64,000 bases of DNA from Sphingobacterium sp. SYP-B4668 (GCF_027627455.1 NZ_CP115483.1:124001-188000), one strand, 5' to 3'. Positions 45,183-53,731 are shown, counted from the stretch's first letter. Program-made: numbers and translations. Notes: generated by a model not told the origin, from the letters alone.

Positions 45183-45644
45183 TTATCCTGCCGCATCGCG
45201 TAGATCTCGAATTCGATCGTGAGCCGCCTTTTGCTTTTCGGCTTGGCTCCCAATAATTTCGACCACATTGAGCGGCAAATGGGGAGAATCCTTGAGCGCT
45301 TCTTCATAAGCTTTCTTACTGGCATCTTCACCGCGCTCGCACTCTTCGAGTATACTCTTGCGGTCGTGTCCACTGAAGGTCGCTTTGACGTCTAGCCACA
45401 ATCGGTGAAGTTTGCCCGAATTACGGGTACCGGTAGTAGGCTCTTCGCCGTTGATGACGACCAAAGGGGCCAGTTCGCTATTGAACTGACGGGTCTGTTG
45501 GATATAATCCTCAAACAAGGAACGAAGGTCGATATCTTCTTGGCCCTTTAAATCTTCTAAAGCTGTGGTGTAGCCCTCAATACGATCGTTGTTGATTTCA
45601 ATTAAATCGTTGATGATTTCTGCTGTCGTGTTTTCGTTATACAT
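45183..45644 (-). CDS. DUF2383/PA2169-family four-helix protein
   Basis: A 153-aa ferritin-like four-helix bundle. Family marks are EIINDLIEINNDRIEGYTTALEDLK at the start, LHRLWLDVKATFSGHDRKSILEECERGEDASKKAYEEAL (partly) in the middle. Conserved Glu residues sit at helix positions that could bind a metal. No signal peptide. Such proteins occur with DUF892 and CsbD genes in stress clusters. A Shine-Dalgarno AAAAGGAGG stands before the start. Single-gene unit with two terminators. Confidence 0.87.
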   Translation of the reverse strand: MYNENTTAEIINDLIEINNDRIEGYTTALEDLKGQEDIDLRSLFEDYIQQTRQFNSELAPLVVINGEEPTTGTRNSGKLHRLWLDVKATFSGHDRKSILEECERGEDASKKAYEEALKDSPHLPLNVVEIIGSQAEKQKAAHDRIRDLRDAAG

Positions 45645-45822
45645 GTTTCCTCCTTTTATGTTTAATGGGATTTCTTATTATATCAACAAAGACCTATGGT
45701 GAATGTTTAGCTAGGAAAACCTAATTAAATACTTAATATTCTGATTTTTAGACTGTTGCTGTTATATTTGAATCTTAAACAAGTAGTTTAAAGATGATTT
45801 TTGAGTATTTATATCCTATTCC

Positions 45823-45839
45823 CGCGTATTCTTCACGAT
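45823..45839 (+). promoter_or_regulatory. Shared motif ATCCTAnnnCCGCGTAT
   Basis: Same 14 fixed bases as the site at 44517-44533, oriented toward the gene at 45918, 79 bases away. A TTGACA-like and TATACT-like pair lies between them at about 45868-45895. Confidence 0.5.
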
Positions 45840-45917
45840 ACCCTTGTCAGCAATGTGTATAAAAACTTTTGACATCCGCTGATGGTTATATATACTGCTA
45901 ACTATAAAAATAATATC

Positions 45918-46130
45918 ATGGCTATCAAAAAAGAAAATGCAAAGGTGGGGCTCGTCAATAAGGAGCGCCAGCCCCGAAAGGAGAAAACCATAACTTCTGT
46001 GGTAGAGAAGAGAAACAAAAAACAGGAAGGCGACGGTGAAGCCGGCGTAGACCCTCAAGTGGACCAGCTCAATGATATGCCTGATCCGGATATCCACCCT
46101 CGTGAACCTAAAGCACCTAAGCATAAATAA
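45918..46130 (+). CDS. Small highly charged hypothetical protein
   Basis: A 70-aa protein, MAIKKENAKVGLVNKERQ onward, Lys/Glu/Asp/Pro-rich and probably unfolded. The tail DPQVDQLNDMPDPDIHPRE is acidic, then basic. The frame is open from 45882, but the ATG at 45918 gives a more natural start. It lies 2 bases before the DUF421 gene, so they form one unit. No family recognised. Confidence 0.6.
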   Translation: MAIKKENAKVGLVNKERQPRKEKTITSVVEKRNKKQEGDGEAGVDPQVDQLNDMPDPDIHPREPKAPKHK

Positions 46131-46132
46131 GT

Positions 46133-46810
46133 ATGTTGGAACTTCGAAAAATATTCTTGGAAGGTGCGGAGTGGGATTTTGTAGGGGAAATTGTCGGTCG
46201 TTCGGTGATTATGTTTATCGTGATATTGGTCATTCTCCGGCTGTCCGGCAAAAAAGGGGTAAGGCAATTGACGCTTTTCGAAGTCGCGATTATCCTCAGC
46301 CTGGGGTCGGCCGCTGGTGACCCTATGTTTCAGGAAGAGCTGCCGGTTATTTATGCACTGGTGGTGCTATTCTCGGTAATCGTGGTCTATAAACTCGTGA
46401 CGTGGTTGGCCTCCAAGTCGGTCTTTATAAATAAAATATTGGAAGGGGAGGCTATGGTCGTAGTCAGGGAGGGGATGTTTGAAATGAAGCATGAAAGTGA
46501 TAGCGATTTTTCTAAAATGGAATTTTTTTCTGAATTGCGAAACCAATCCGTCGAGCACCTAGGACAAGTGCGGACTGCGGTGTTGGAAATTGACGGCACC
46601 ATGAGCATCCTGTTTTATCCGGACGAGGAGGTCAAATATGGCCTACCCCTTTTCCCGGATGCCTACCAAGAGGCAACTCGTGAACAGGAGAATGTATGGG
46701 TGGCATGTATGTATTGCGGCGGCGTAATCTCCTATATTCCCCCTACTCGAAAGTGTCCACGATGCCAACGGGATAAATGGGCAAATGCCATTAACACCAA
46801 AAGAGTGTAA
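46133..46810 (+). CDS. DUF421 (YetF-like) membrane protein with C-terminal zinc ribbon
   Basis: A 225-aa protein. Three helices (about 19-37, 49-60, 67-90) are followed by the cytoplasmic DUF421 domain with ILEGEAMVVVREG, FFSELRNQSVEHLGQVRTAVLEIDG and SILFYPDE. Unusually, the C-terminus adds a two-pair cysteine motif, CMYCGG and CPRCQR about 18 residues apart, which should bind one zinc (or iron, as in rubredoxins). DUF421 function is unknown; in Bacillus relatives are sporulation or stress linked. Confidence 0.85.
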   Translation: MLELRKIFLEGAEWDFVGEIVGRSVIMFIVILVILRLSGKKGVRQLTLFEVAIILSLGSAAGDPMFQEELPVIYALVVLFSVIVVYKLVTWLASKSVFINKILEGEAMVVVREGMFEMKHESDSDFSKMEFFSELRNQSVEHLGQVRTAVLEIDGTMSILFYPDEEVKYGLPLFPDAYQEATREQENVWVACMYCGGVISYIPPTRKCPRCQRDKWANAINTKRV

Positions 46811-47251
46811 AGGCTTCTCCCCCCCCGAGCTTCGAATTATTAACGTACTGCGTGAAATACCTGAAATATTGATGCAAATACGGTATTGAATATACCACCC
46901 CCTTTGATTGAAAGGGCTGTGAAATTATTTCATTAATTTTAACCGAACAGCTAGAGGTTACTCGGCGCATAAGAAAAGGAGATTTAAGAAAAAAATGCAA
47001 GTGCTTACTTTAACCAACTATTGCAATAAGATTTCACAAGGGGGGATACGACAAAATATGAAGACCTAAATAACCATGGTTTGCAAATCGACTTTGTGAA
47101 CATGAAAGCCCAAAGTCGTAAAAATTAGCGTGGGTCGGTGCAATGCCATTGACCTATTGAGCCCGAACATGACATCATAGAAAAAACAATCCCTTCCGAT
47201 CGTGAAATACGGAAGATGGAATGATAGTGTCCAATTTTTTGAAGCAATATA
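46811..47251. other. 441-base region without a convincing gene
   Basis: Contains a 24-codon frame opening at about 46995 (MQVLTLTNYC) with an AAGGAG 14 bases before it, and scattered poly-G/poly-C runs (eight C near 46823, six G near 47042). No terminator or promoter match of quality was seen. Confidence 0.4.
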
Positions 47252-48352
47252 ATGGGAGAGATACTGAATAATAGGAGTGGTGGAGGTGCCGAACAGGATA
47301 TGCCTCCGTCACTGAACCACCGAAAGCTAAAGGAATGGAAAGAAATTGAGGAATTTTATACCATATTTCACGATGGCCCCTTTGGCTATGTCATGACAGA
47401 TGGGAAGGGGTATATTCAACGTTATAATGAAATCGCTGCAGCCATATTGGATGCTCCGGACGGAAATCTAAAGAGGAAGCGAGTGTTGGACTTTCTGTAT
47501 GAGGATGGCAAGAAGAAAATGATGGCTTTGATGGGCCAACACTCTCTTGGATGGCTGACTCCGTTGCGACTCATAAAGACAAAATGCCCTTACAATGGGA
47601 GTCGACTGATGACTTATTTCTTGAAGGGATTTGTTGGGGAGGGAGGGAAACAATGCTTTTGCATCCTTTTACTTCGGAATGATTTTAGACCGGACGATGA
47701 ATATCTGGAACAACATGAAATCTTATATCACACGATAGTACAGACGCAGGAAGCCGAGCGGGCAGCAATCAGTGCCTCCCTACATGATACAGTGGCTCAG
47801 TACTTATATGGTATACACTTACATCTGCAACACCTTCAAATGAATGGGGCGCATGACGAAGCTGTACTGCCCGTCCAACAGATGCTCCATGAAGCTATAC
47901 GGCTGATTCGGGATTTTTCCAACGATCTGGCACCTATGCTCTTAAGAGATAATGGCTTGTATATGTCCATCATGCAAATGGTGAACAAGCTGTCGCTGCC
48001 CAGCTTTAAGATCGATGCGCAGGTAGACGAAAAAGTAGATGCGCTGGCTGCAGATTTGCAACTGAGTATATTCAGGATTGTACAAGAATTGATCAACAAT
48101 GGGATGAGGCATGCCCAAGCGACGGCTATGTCTATTCGAATAAATGAAATGGAGGCATTCCGGATTGAAATAGAAGTTGTCGATAATGGAAATGGGTTTA
48201 AAATAGACGAAAATAATGAAATCGTATTTGGTTCTGGGCTTAGAAATATTCAAAATCGGGTGTTATTGCACGGGGGCGAGCTGGAGATTCGACGTGTAAA
48301 GGAAGGCGCAGCTATCGTGGCCAGCTTGCGAACGAATCTTTTTTTGAGTTGA
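47252..48352 (+). CDS. PAS and HisKA_3 sensor histidine kinase (NarX/LiaS class)
   Basis: A 366-aa soluble kinase. A PAS-like domain (about 33-145) begins FYTIFHDGPFGYVMTDGKG. The HisKA_3 dimerisation helix has His178 in ISASLHDTVAQYLYGIHL. The ATPase has IVQELINNGMRHAQATAM, VVDNGNGF and GSGLRNIQNRV. It is a paralogue of the kinase at 49369 (same domain order, FHDGPFG against FKEGPFG). No response regulator follows; the one at 50478 may serve both. Confidence 0.9.
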   Translation: MGEILNNRSGGGAEQDMPPSLNHRKLKEWKEIEEFYTIFHDGPFGYVMTDGKGYIQRYNEIAAAILDAPDGNLKRKRVLDFLYEDGKKKMMALMGQHSLGWLTPLRLIKTKCPYNGSRLMTYFLKGFVGEGGKQCFCILLLRNDFRPDDEYLEQHEILYHTIVQTQEAERAAISASLHDTVAQYLYGIHLHLQHLQMNGAHDEAVLPVQQMLHEAIRLIRDFSNDLAPMLLRDNGLYMSIMQMVNKLSLPSFKIDAQVDEKVDALAADLQLSIFRIVQELINNGMRHAQATAMSIRINEMEAFRIEIEVVDNGNGFKIDENNEIVFGSGLRNIQNRVLLHGGELEIRRVKEGAAIVASLRTNLFLS

Positions 48353-48401
48353 GAGGTCTTCATTAGAAGGCGCTTTCCCTCGCTTGTGATTGGGGGAGCA
48401 T

Positions 48402-49034
48402 TTAAGAAGGACACTGCTGGTCACTTGTCGAAATATTCGTGTTGAGCAGCCCTTTAAGTAAAGATTTCCACTGTGGAAACGAAGCCCCCAGTTTTGCTCC
48501 GGCACCGATAATGAAATTGCGGATTTTGTCGGATAAGGCATCAACTTCTAGATTGATGACTTCATTCCGACCGAAATAGTTCGCATTGATGCTGTTATTG
48601 ATACGTTGGATCTGTAGGGTAGAAGTGGCGATATTTTTGAAGAAATGCTTCGTTTCATCATCGTGAGCGGATAGTGGGTTGACGCAGGGACGCAGGGTGA
48701 TGGTGAGTGCTTGGAGATTGGGATCATTGCTTTCGTCAATGCGCTCAATCTGTACATAGTCAAAGCCATCCGTACTGGGTAGACCAGGGCCCGGAATATC
48801 GATTTGGATGTAGTCGCCGATGTTGGGCGTTTGTAATGTTGCTTGACCAACGTTGTCAAGATGAGTGAAAGTCGCCATGGGCAACTCGGCAATTTGATAC
48901 CAGTGGCTGATACACAGTAACCGGCTCCGAACCACGTCATAGCACTGCTTTGCATCTGCGAGGTGGGCAAAGCTAATGCTTTCAGAAGCATCCATTTTGC
49001 GACCGTCGTGTTGGGTGGGGATTTCGTGTTTCAT
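48402..49034 (-). CDS. Hypothetical protein between the two paralogous kinases
   Basis: A 210-aa soluble protein I do not recognise. It has a helical N-terminal third with FAHLADAKQCYDVVRSRLLCISHWYQIAELP, a beta-rich middle (GDYIQIDIPGPGLPSTDGFDYVQIERIDE) that looks like a lipocalin- or START-like barrel, and a C-terminal helical part. No signal peptide. It lies opposite to both kinases. A competing frame at 48548-48991 on the same strand is a shadow. Confidence 0.65.
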   Translation of the reverse strand: MKHEIPTQHDGRKMDASESISFAHLADAKQCYDVVRSRLLCISHWYQIAELPMATFTHLDNVGQATLQTPNIGDYIQIDIPGPGLPSTDGFDYVQIERIDESNDPNLQALTITLRPCVNPLSAHDDETKHFFKNIATSTLQIQRINNSINANYFGRNEVINLEVDALSDKIRNFIIGAGAKLGASFPQWKSLLKGLLNTNISTSDQQCPS

Positions 49035-49333
49035 AGCACTGATTTTTGTATTACACTATAATATAACAGCGCGTTTGGAGCTAAGTTTAGATAAAATGGC
49101 GAACGGGTATTTGTAGCAGCGAGCATGCGTGTTATTACGGAGGTAAGATGATAAATCACAATAAAAGCCCGTAATACACGTAATATATGGTACATCTATT
49201 ATGTTAATACGAGGCTATCAAACGTAGACGGTCATTAAGGTTTTACCGGATATTGCAAAAATGAAAGGATTCTATTGGAAGAAGCGCAGAACATTTAATG
49301 CGATTAGTTGTTCTATATAGTCGAAAGGAGCTT
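49035..49333. other. Divergent intergenic region before the second kinase
   Basis: About 300 bases. It holds a TTACCTCCG-type sequence at about 49140-49150 (minus strand) that loosely resembles the shared ATCCTAnnnCCGCGTAT sites, and a TACACGTAAT near 49175. No gene is evident. Confidence 0.4.
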
Positions 49334-49372
49334 ATGACCCAATGTGAGCCTCAGATTTTTTTAGATACATGA
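49334..49372 (+). CDS. Possible 12-aa leader peptide coupled to the kinase gene
   Basis: ATG after a good AAAGGAG opens MTQCEPQIFLDT, whose TGA overlaps the ATG of the kinase gene in an ATGA junction. Such overlaps support translational coupling. No other support; a chance frame is possible. Confidence 0.35.
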   Translation: MTQCEPQIFLDT

Positions 49373-50475
49373 ATATGAACACGAAAAAGACTGATGGGGA
49401 AGCTGTCATCTCAGCGTCACCGTATATTCCATCGGCTAGGCCGGAACAATATTCTCTTTTTGAACAAGAGGCTGAACGAGATCAGCTATGTTTTGATATC
49501 TTCTTCAAAGAAGGACCATTTGGACTTATTTTGTTAGATCGGTATTTTCAGCTGTTTAAAGTCAATTCGAGATTGGAGCATATGTTGGGGCGGGATGCTT
49601 CGGAAATGATGGGCAGGCTCATATTTGAGTATCTTACCGAAGAGGACGCGCTAAGTTTTAAATCTATTTTGCAGAATAGTAAAACGTTAGTAAGTCCGCT
49701 TTTGGTCAGTCTCGGATTGATTAGGAAAGGTAATAATATTGTGATGACAGATGCCTATGTCCGTAAATACAAGACGAAACTTGGCGAAGATCAGTACTGC
49801 ATCCTGCTATTCGAAAAAGAATTTTGCCCAAATAGACAGTTACTGGAGCTGAAGCAGGAGGTATATGATGCTATTATCATCACGCAAGAACAGGAAAGAC
49901 AAGACATAGGAAATTTTTTGCATGATAGTGTGGCACAACTGCTCTATGCTGCACGGCTAAACCTCCAACATTTTGTACTAGAATATGACTATCGAGAGCG
50001 TATCGTACCTGTCAAGAAGATGTTGAATGAGGCTATCCACCAGATCCGAAATCTGTCTATGGATTTGGTTCCTTCTGTACTGAATGACTTCGGCCTCAAA
50101 GCAGCATTGAAGACAATGGCCGAGCGAATAGCGATTCCGGGATTTGAGGTGACGGCACTGGTCCAAGAAAAATGCGAAACACTACCCGATGGCCTCAAGT
50201 TGGCTATCTATAGGATTGTACAAGAACTGCTAAATAATTGTATGAAACACGCGATGGCGACCAAAGTCCGAGTGAAGATATCTTGGGCGCAAGATACAAT
50301 AGTTGTTGAGGTAACCGACAATGGCAAAGGCTTCGCTAAGGAGCTCGAAGAATGTGTGCAGGAGGGCTCGGGTTTGCGCAATATAAAAAGTAGGATCCAT
50401 CTGTATAATGGAGATATTAAAATCAAAGCCAATAAAATTGGTAGCACAGTGTTGGTCAATTTGCAAGTAACATAA
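49369..50475 (+). CDS. PAS and HisKA_3 sensor histidine kinase
   Basis: A 368-aa soluble kinase. PAS-like domain about 42-150, then HisKA_3 with His185 in IGNFLHDSVAQLLYAARLNL. ATPase motifs are IVQELLNNCMKHAMATKV, VTDNGKGF and GSGLRNIKSRI. The regulator gene starts 2 bases after its stop, forming a classical kinase-regulator pair. The N-terminal 40 residues are polar. Paralogue of the kinase at 47252. Confidence 0.92.
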   Translation: MNMNTKKTDGEAVISASPYIPSARPEQYSLFEQEAERDQLCFDIFFKEGPFGLILLDRYFQLFKVNSRLEHMLGRDASEMMGRLIFEYLTEEDALSFKSILQNSKTLVSPLLVSLGLIRKGNNIVMTDAYVRKYKTKLGEDQYCILLFEKEFCPNRQLLELKQEVYDAIIITQEQERQDIGNFLHDSVAQLLYAARLNLQHFVLEYDYRERIVPVKKMLNEAIHQIRNLSMDLVPSVLNDFGLKAALKTMAERIAIPGFEVTALVQEKCETLPDGLKLAIYRIVQELLNNCMKHAMATKVRVKISWAQDTIVVEVTDNGKGFAKELEECVQEGSGLRNIKSRIHLYNGDIKIKANKIGSTVLVNLQVT

Positions 50476-50477
50476 AT

Positions 50478-51137
50478 ATGAAGAAAATCAAGATTATGCT
50501 CGCCGAAGACCATTTAGTGGTCCGGAATGGAATCAAGTTGCTGCTGGACTCTCAGGATAACTTTGAAGTAGTGGGTGAAGTGGGGAGTGGAAAGGAGATA
50601 TTGGATTTGCTATCTGCAGGGGTAGAGACAGATATCCTCATCACCGACCTAGGTATGCACAATGTGGATGGTATCCAGCTGATTAAAGAAGTAAAAGCAC
50701 GTAATCTGGCTATTAAAGTGATTGTGCTGACGATGTTGGATTGTGAACAACATGTGGCCAAGTCCTTTGAATGTGGTGCAAAAGCCTATTTGGTCAAAAA
50801 CGTTGCGGCCGAAGAGCTTATATTCTGTGTCAATCATGTGGCAAAAGGGGGGCGATTCCTCTGTGAGGAATTGATGATTAAATTTATAGACAAGCTTATC
50901 GAAAAGAACGCTACGCAGATAAATAAGATAGACCCAGCAGAGCTAGACCTGTCTTCACGAGAGTTGGAAGTACTGGAACTGCTGGGCGAAGGGTTGACTA
51001 ATCTGGAAATCTCCAAACGTTTATTTTTGAGCAAGCGAACAGTAGAAGGGCATCGTCAAAGCTTGATTGACAAGACTAAATCTAAAAATACCCCGGCGCT
51101 GATTAAATTTGCCCTTCAAAACGGCCTGATTCATTAG
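50478..51137 (+). CDS. NarL/FixJ-type response regulator
   Basis: A 219-aa DNA-binding regulator. Receiver (about 1-120) with acidic Glu10-Asp11, acceptor Asp57 in ILITDLGMHNVDG and Lys in YLVKNV. C-terminal LuxR-type helix-turn-helix: LSSRELEVLELLGEGLTNLEISKRLFLSKRTVEGHR (partly). Expected output of the HisKA_3 kinase just upstream. Ends in a terminator at 51182. Confidence 0.95.
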   Translation: MKKIKIMLAEDHLVVRNGIKLLLDSQDNFEVVGEVGSGKEILDLLSAGVETDILITDLGMHNVDGIQLIKEVKARNLAIKVIVLTMLDCEQHVAKSFECGAKAYLVKNVAAEELIFCVNHVAKGGRFLCEELMIKFIDKLIEKNATQINKIDPAELDLSSRELEVLELLGEGLTNLEISKRLFLSKRTVEGHRQSLIDKTKSKNTPALIKFALQNGLIH

Positions 51138-51181
51138 AAAAGCCGTCTACGTATAAATACTCGATAAGTATGTATAAATGC

Positions 51182-51228
51182 CCTTTGTGGGTTGTCTGCC
51201 AAACAGATAGCCTACAAAGGATGTTTTT
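51182..51228 (+). terminator. Terminator after the response regulator
   Basis: A 10-bp stem (CCTTTGTGGG / CCTACAAAGG, one wobble) encloses a second TCTG/CAGA stem and is followed by ATGTTTTTAT. Confidence 0.75.
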
Positions 51229-51263
51229 ATAGCAACAGTTTTGTCACACTAAAACAAAAGACT

Positions 51264-51488
51264 ATGAAAACATTAAAGACAGTAATGATGCTTGGCATCG
51301 GTTGTGTAATCGCAGTGACAGCTTGTAATAGCGCATCTGATAATAATCAAAATAATGGAGATGGACAGCCTTCCGCCGTGCCACCAACCAATGGAGAAGA
51401 GTCACGGTACAACTTGAACGGGACCGATACTTCTGTAACCCCGATTGATTCAAATAGAACGGATACTTCTACTATACAGACACCATAG
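51264..51488 (+). CDS. Small lipoprotein
   Basis: A 74-aa protein whose signal peptide ends in the lipobox VTAC. The mature part is Asn/Asp/Thr/Ser-rich (NSASDNNQNNGDGQ and later DTSVTPIDSNRTDTST), probably unfolded. The open frame begins at 51192, inside the terminator, so the ATG at 51264 is preferred. First of four closely spaced genes (gaps of 13, 30 and 18 bases) ending with a CinA-like gene. Confidence 0.72.
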   Translation: MKTLKTVMMLGIGCVIAVTACNSASDNNQNNGDGQPSAVPPTNGEESRYNLNGTDTSVTPIDSNRTDTSTIQTP

Positions 51489-51501
51489 AAAGGAGGAGGC
51501 G

Positions 51502-51645
51502 ATGTTATTTAGAAAGAAAAAAGTGCCAAAGTCTATTCTTGAAGAGCCGGATGATCAACCTGCCGGGTTTACGATTCCATGGGTAATCATTATAGCGATT
51601 GTTATACTAGGCATACTCTATCTGCTTTTTTTCAAAGATAGATAG
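51502..51645 (+). CDS. Small single-helix membrane protein (47 aa)
   Basis: Begins MLFRKKKVPKSILEEPDDQ and ends with one membrane helix, IPWVIIIAIVILGILYLLFF, then KDR. A strong AAAGGAGGAGG site 3-13 bases before the ATG supports this start over the frame opening at 51445. Lies between the lipoprotein and SDR genes in the same direction. No family recognised. Confidence 0.7.
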   Translation: MLFRKKKVPKSILEEPDDQPAGFTIPWVIIIAIVILGILYLLFFKDR

Positions 51646-51675
51646 TGCCTCTACATCTTAAGAATAAAAACAACT

Positions 51676-52566
51676 ATGGCAGATTATATAAATCATAACA
51701 ACAATCCTGCGGAGAAATATCCTGCGCCTCCCTTTGGACGGCAGGCGCAGTCTCCTCCCGGGTTGGAGCGTCTACTTGATCCTAAAGCCGATCACGGTGA
51801 GACCTCTTACAGAGGGAACGGCCTGTTGATAGGAAAGAAAGCGGTAATTACGGGGGCTGATTCTGGAATAGGAAAAGCTATTGCAATTGCTTATGCGAGG
51901 GAAGGGGCCGATATTTTGGTTTCTTACCTCAATGAGGAAGAGGATGCGCTCGATACAAAAAAGTGGGTAGAGCATGCCGGGCGTCAAGCTATATTGGTGC
52001 CTGGTGATATTCGATCCGAGAAGCATTGCCATCACCTTATTGCGAAAGCCACCGAAGAATGGGGCGGTATCGATATTCTAGTAAATAATGCAGCTTATCA
52101 GCGGACGTATAAAGATTTTGGGTCTATTCAGGCTGACGAATGGCGAGAGGTCTTCGATACGAATGTACACGCCATGTTTTATTTGTGTTATGAAGCACTG
52201 CCCTTTATGTTGGCGGGGAGTAGTATCATCAATACCACATCTGTCAATGCCTACCACCCCAATCCGATATTGCTACCTTATGCCGCGACCAAGGCTGCCA
52301 TCCAAAATTTCACAGCGAATATGGCGCAGATGATGTTGGAGGCCGACAATGGAATCCGGGTCAATGCTGTAGCACCAGGACCTGTATGGACACCCTTGAT
52401 TCCGTCAACGATTCCCGAGCACGAAAACTTCGGGAAAGATACCCCGATGGGACGGCCCGGGCAGCCAGTTGAGATAGCTCCGATATTTGTCTTCTTGGCA
52501 TCTGAAGCCGCATCTTATATTTCGGGAGCAACTATTCCCGCTACGGGTGGAAAAATAGCGTTCTAA
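51676..52566 (+). CDS. SDR-family oxidoreductase (YghA/YdaD-like)
   Basis: A 296-aa short-chain dehydrogenase. An N-terminal Pro-rich extension (PAPPFGRQAQSPPGLERLLDP, in part) precedes the Rossmann motif TGADSGIGK (59-67). NNAA is at 137-140, and the catalytic Ser189, Tyr202 and Lys206 are in place (YAATK). This extended type includes general stress proteins of Bacillus (YdaD, YhdF) and E. coli YghA. Substrate unknown. Confidence 0.9.
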   Translation: MADYINHNNNPAEKYPAPPFGRQAQSPPGLERLLDPKADHGETSYRGNGLLIGKKAVITGADSGIGKAIAIAYAREGADILVSYLNEEEDALDTKKWVEHAGRQAILVPGDIRSEKHCHHLIAKATEEWGGIDILVNNAAYQRTYKDFGSIQADEWREVFDTNVHAMFYLCYEALPFMLAGSSIINTTSVNAYHPNPILLPYAATKAAIQNFTANMAQMMLEADNGIRVNAVAPGPVWTPLIPSTIPEHENFGKDTPMGRPGQPVEIAPIFVFLASEAASYISGATIPATGGKIAF

Positions 52567-52584
52567 CTTCTTAATACCTAAAAT

Positions 52585-53097
52585 ATGGAAATCAATTCAG
52601 AAAAACTTAACCTATGTGGTGAGTACTTTTCCAAGAACGAATTGAAATTAGTGTTGGCAGAGAGTATGACGGCCGGATTTGTCGCCTCTGTCATCAGTCT
52701 GGAGCAGCATGCAGGGGATTATTTTCTAGGTTCTGTAGTGTGCTACCACGACGAGATGAAAAAGCAGGCACTGCAAATTGATGCTGATTTGTTGGATAAG
52801 TATGGTGGCGTTTCTGCGGAAGTAACAGCTGCATTGGTGAAAGGCCTCCAACGGGTCTACAGGCCAGATATTGCGATCGCAATCACAGGATTTGCCTCCG
52901 CGTGTGGAGAGACTACGGACAAGAACCCTGTAGGGACCGTATTTATCAATATGCAGTTTGAGAATTTTGGATTTTCTAAAAAATGTCTATTTAAAGGTTT
53001 GCCAGAGGAGATCATAAAAGCAACGACCAACGAAATCATCGAAAATCTTTATGAAACGATACAGGTCTTCCAGACTGTTCAAAAATGTAAATTGTAA
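52585..53097 (+). CDS. CinA C-terminal family protein (nicotinamide-nucleotide amidase type)
   Basis: A 170-aa stand-alone CinA C-terminal domain, as in PncC. Motifs are VLAESMTAGFVASVIS (the Ser-Thr-Ala catalytic region), YFLGSVVCYHDEMKKQAL, GVSAEVTAALVKG and AIAITGFAS followed by PVGTVFI. The expected reaction is NMN to nicotinate mononucleotide plus ammonia. The usual TAGPGG-like loop reads TGFASACG here, a variation worth noting. Last gene of the small operon. Confidence 0.85.
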   Translation: MEINSEKLNLCGEYFSKNELKLVLAESMTAGFVASVISLEQHAGDYFLGSVVCYHDEMKKQALQIDADLLDKYGGVSAEVTAALVKGLQRVYRPDIAIAITGFASACGETTDKNPVGTVFINMQFENFGFSKKCLFKGLPEEIIKATTNEIIENLYETIQVFQTVQKCKL

Positions 53098-53254
53098 TCT
53101 GCAAATCTGATAAATTTTGTATTTTGGCCTAGGATATCCACGCGTATAGTTGGTGGAATAAGCTGATTACGCGTTTAAGATGCAACAAATATACACCAAT
53201 TAGTGGGTGGTATTGTGCAAGTGGCTATCCGAGCTAATGCATAAATGAATTAAG

Positions 53255-53731
53255 ATGAACAGGTTGATAAAAAAAATATTTCAAGTGGTGGCACTTATCA
53301 CCGTTATGGGAGCAACAACGAATATCTTGCATGCGCAGGAGGAGGATACGGTCCAGAATGTAATCGACGATATACAGATTGATATTAAGAGCGCGACAGT
53401 GGATGTTAAGAACAACAGGGCTACTATAGAGCTGTATCTGATTTCCTATCAGCGCAACGCGAGAGAATTTAAACTGAATACCTTTGCGACACAGGTGGTA
53501 GACGCTAAAAGGCAGATGTATATGTATACCTCGATGCAAATGGGTAAAGTACTGGTAAAATTGGTCGACCGTCAAAACTACCTGAATTATTTTATGGAAG
53601 ATGGGGTACCTGTCCCGTTGAAAATAACGGTAGATAATTGGCCGAAAACCGCAAAACCCAGCAAGCTGAAATTGGTGTTTGAAGATAGTACCGAACAAGG
53701 TAAATTTATAGAAAAGGCTGTCAATTTATAA
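53255..53731 (+). CDS. Secreted hypothetical protein
   Basis: A 158-aa protein with a cleavable signal peptide (ending near ILHAQ). The mature part is beta-rich, with IDIKSATVDVKNNRATIELYLIS and LKLVFEDSTEQGKF. I recognise no named family. A remarkable point is that its last codons form the left arm of its own terminator. A CCACGCGTATAG sequence lies about 110 bases upstream. Confidence 0.7.
   Translation: MNRLIKKIFQVVALITVMGATTNILHAQEEDTVQNVIDDIQIDIKSATVDVKNNRATIELYLISYQRNAREFKLNTFATQVVDAKRQMYMYTSMQMGKVLVKLVDRQNYLNYFMEDGVPVPLKITVDNWPKTAKPSKLKLVFEDSTEQGKFIEKAVNL

Noticed and set aside
45083..45373. A 96-codon minus-strand frame overlapping the DUF2383 gene
   Set aside because: Arg/Lys/Ser-rich shadow of a clearly recognised gene in another frame; it also runs past that gene's end without support.
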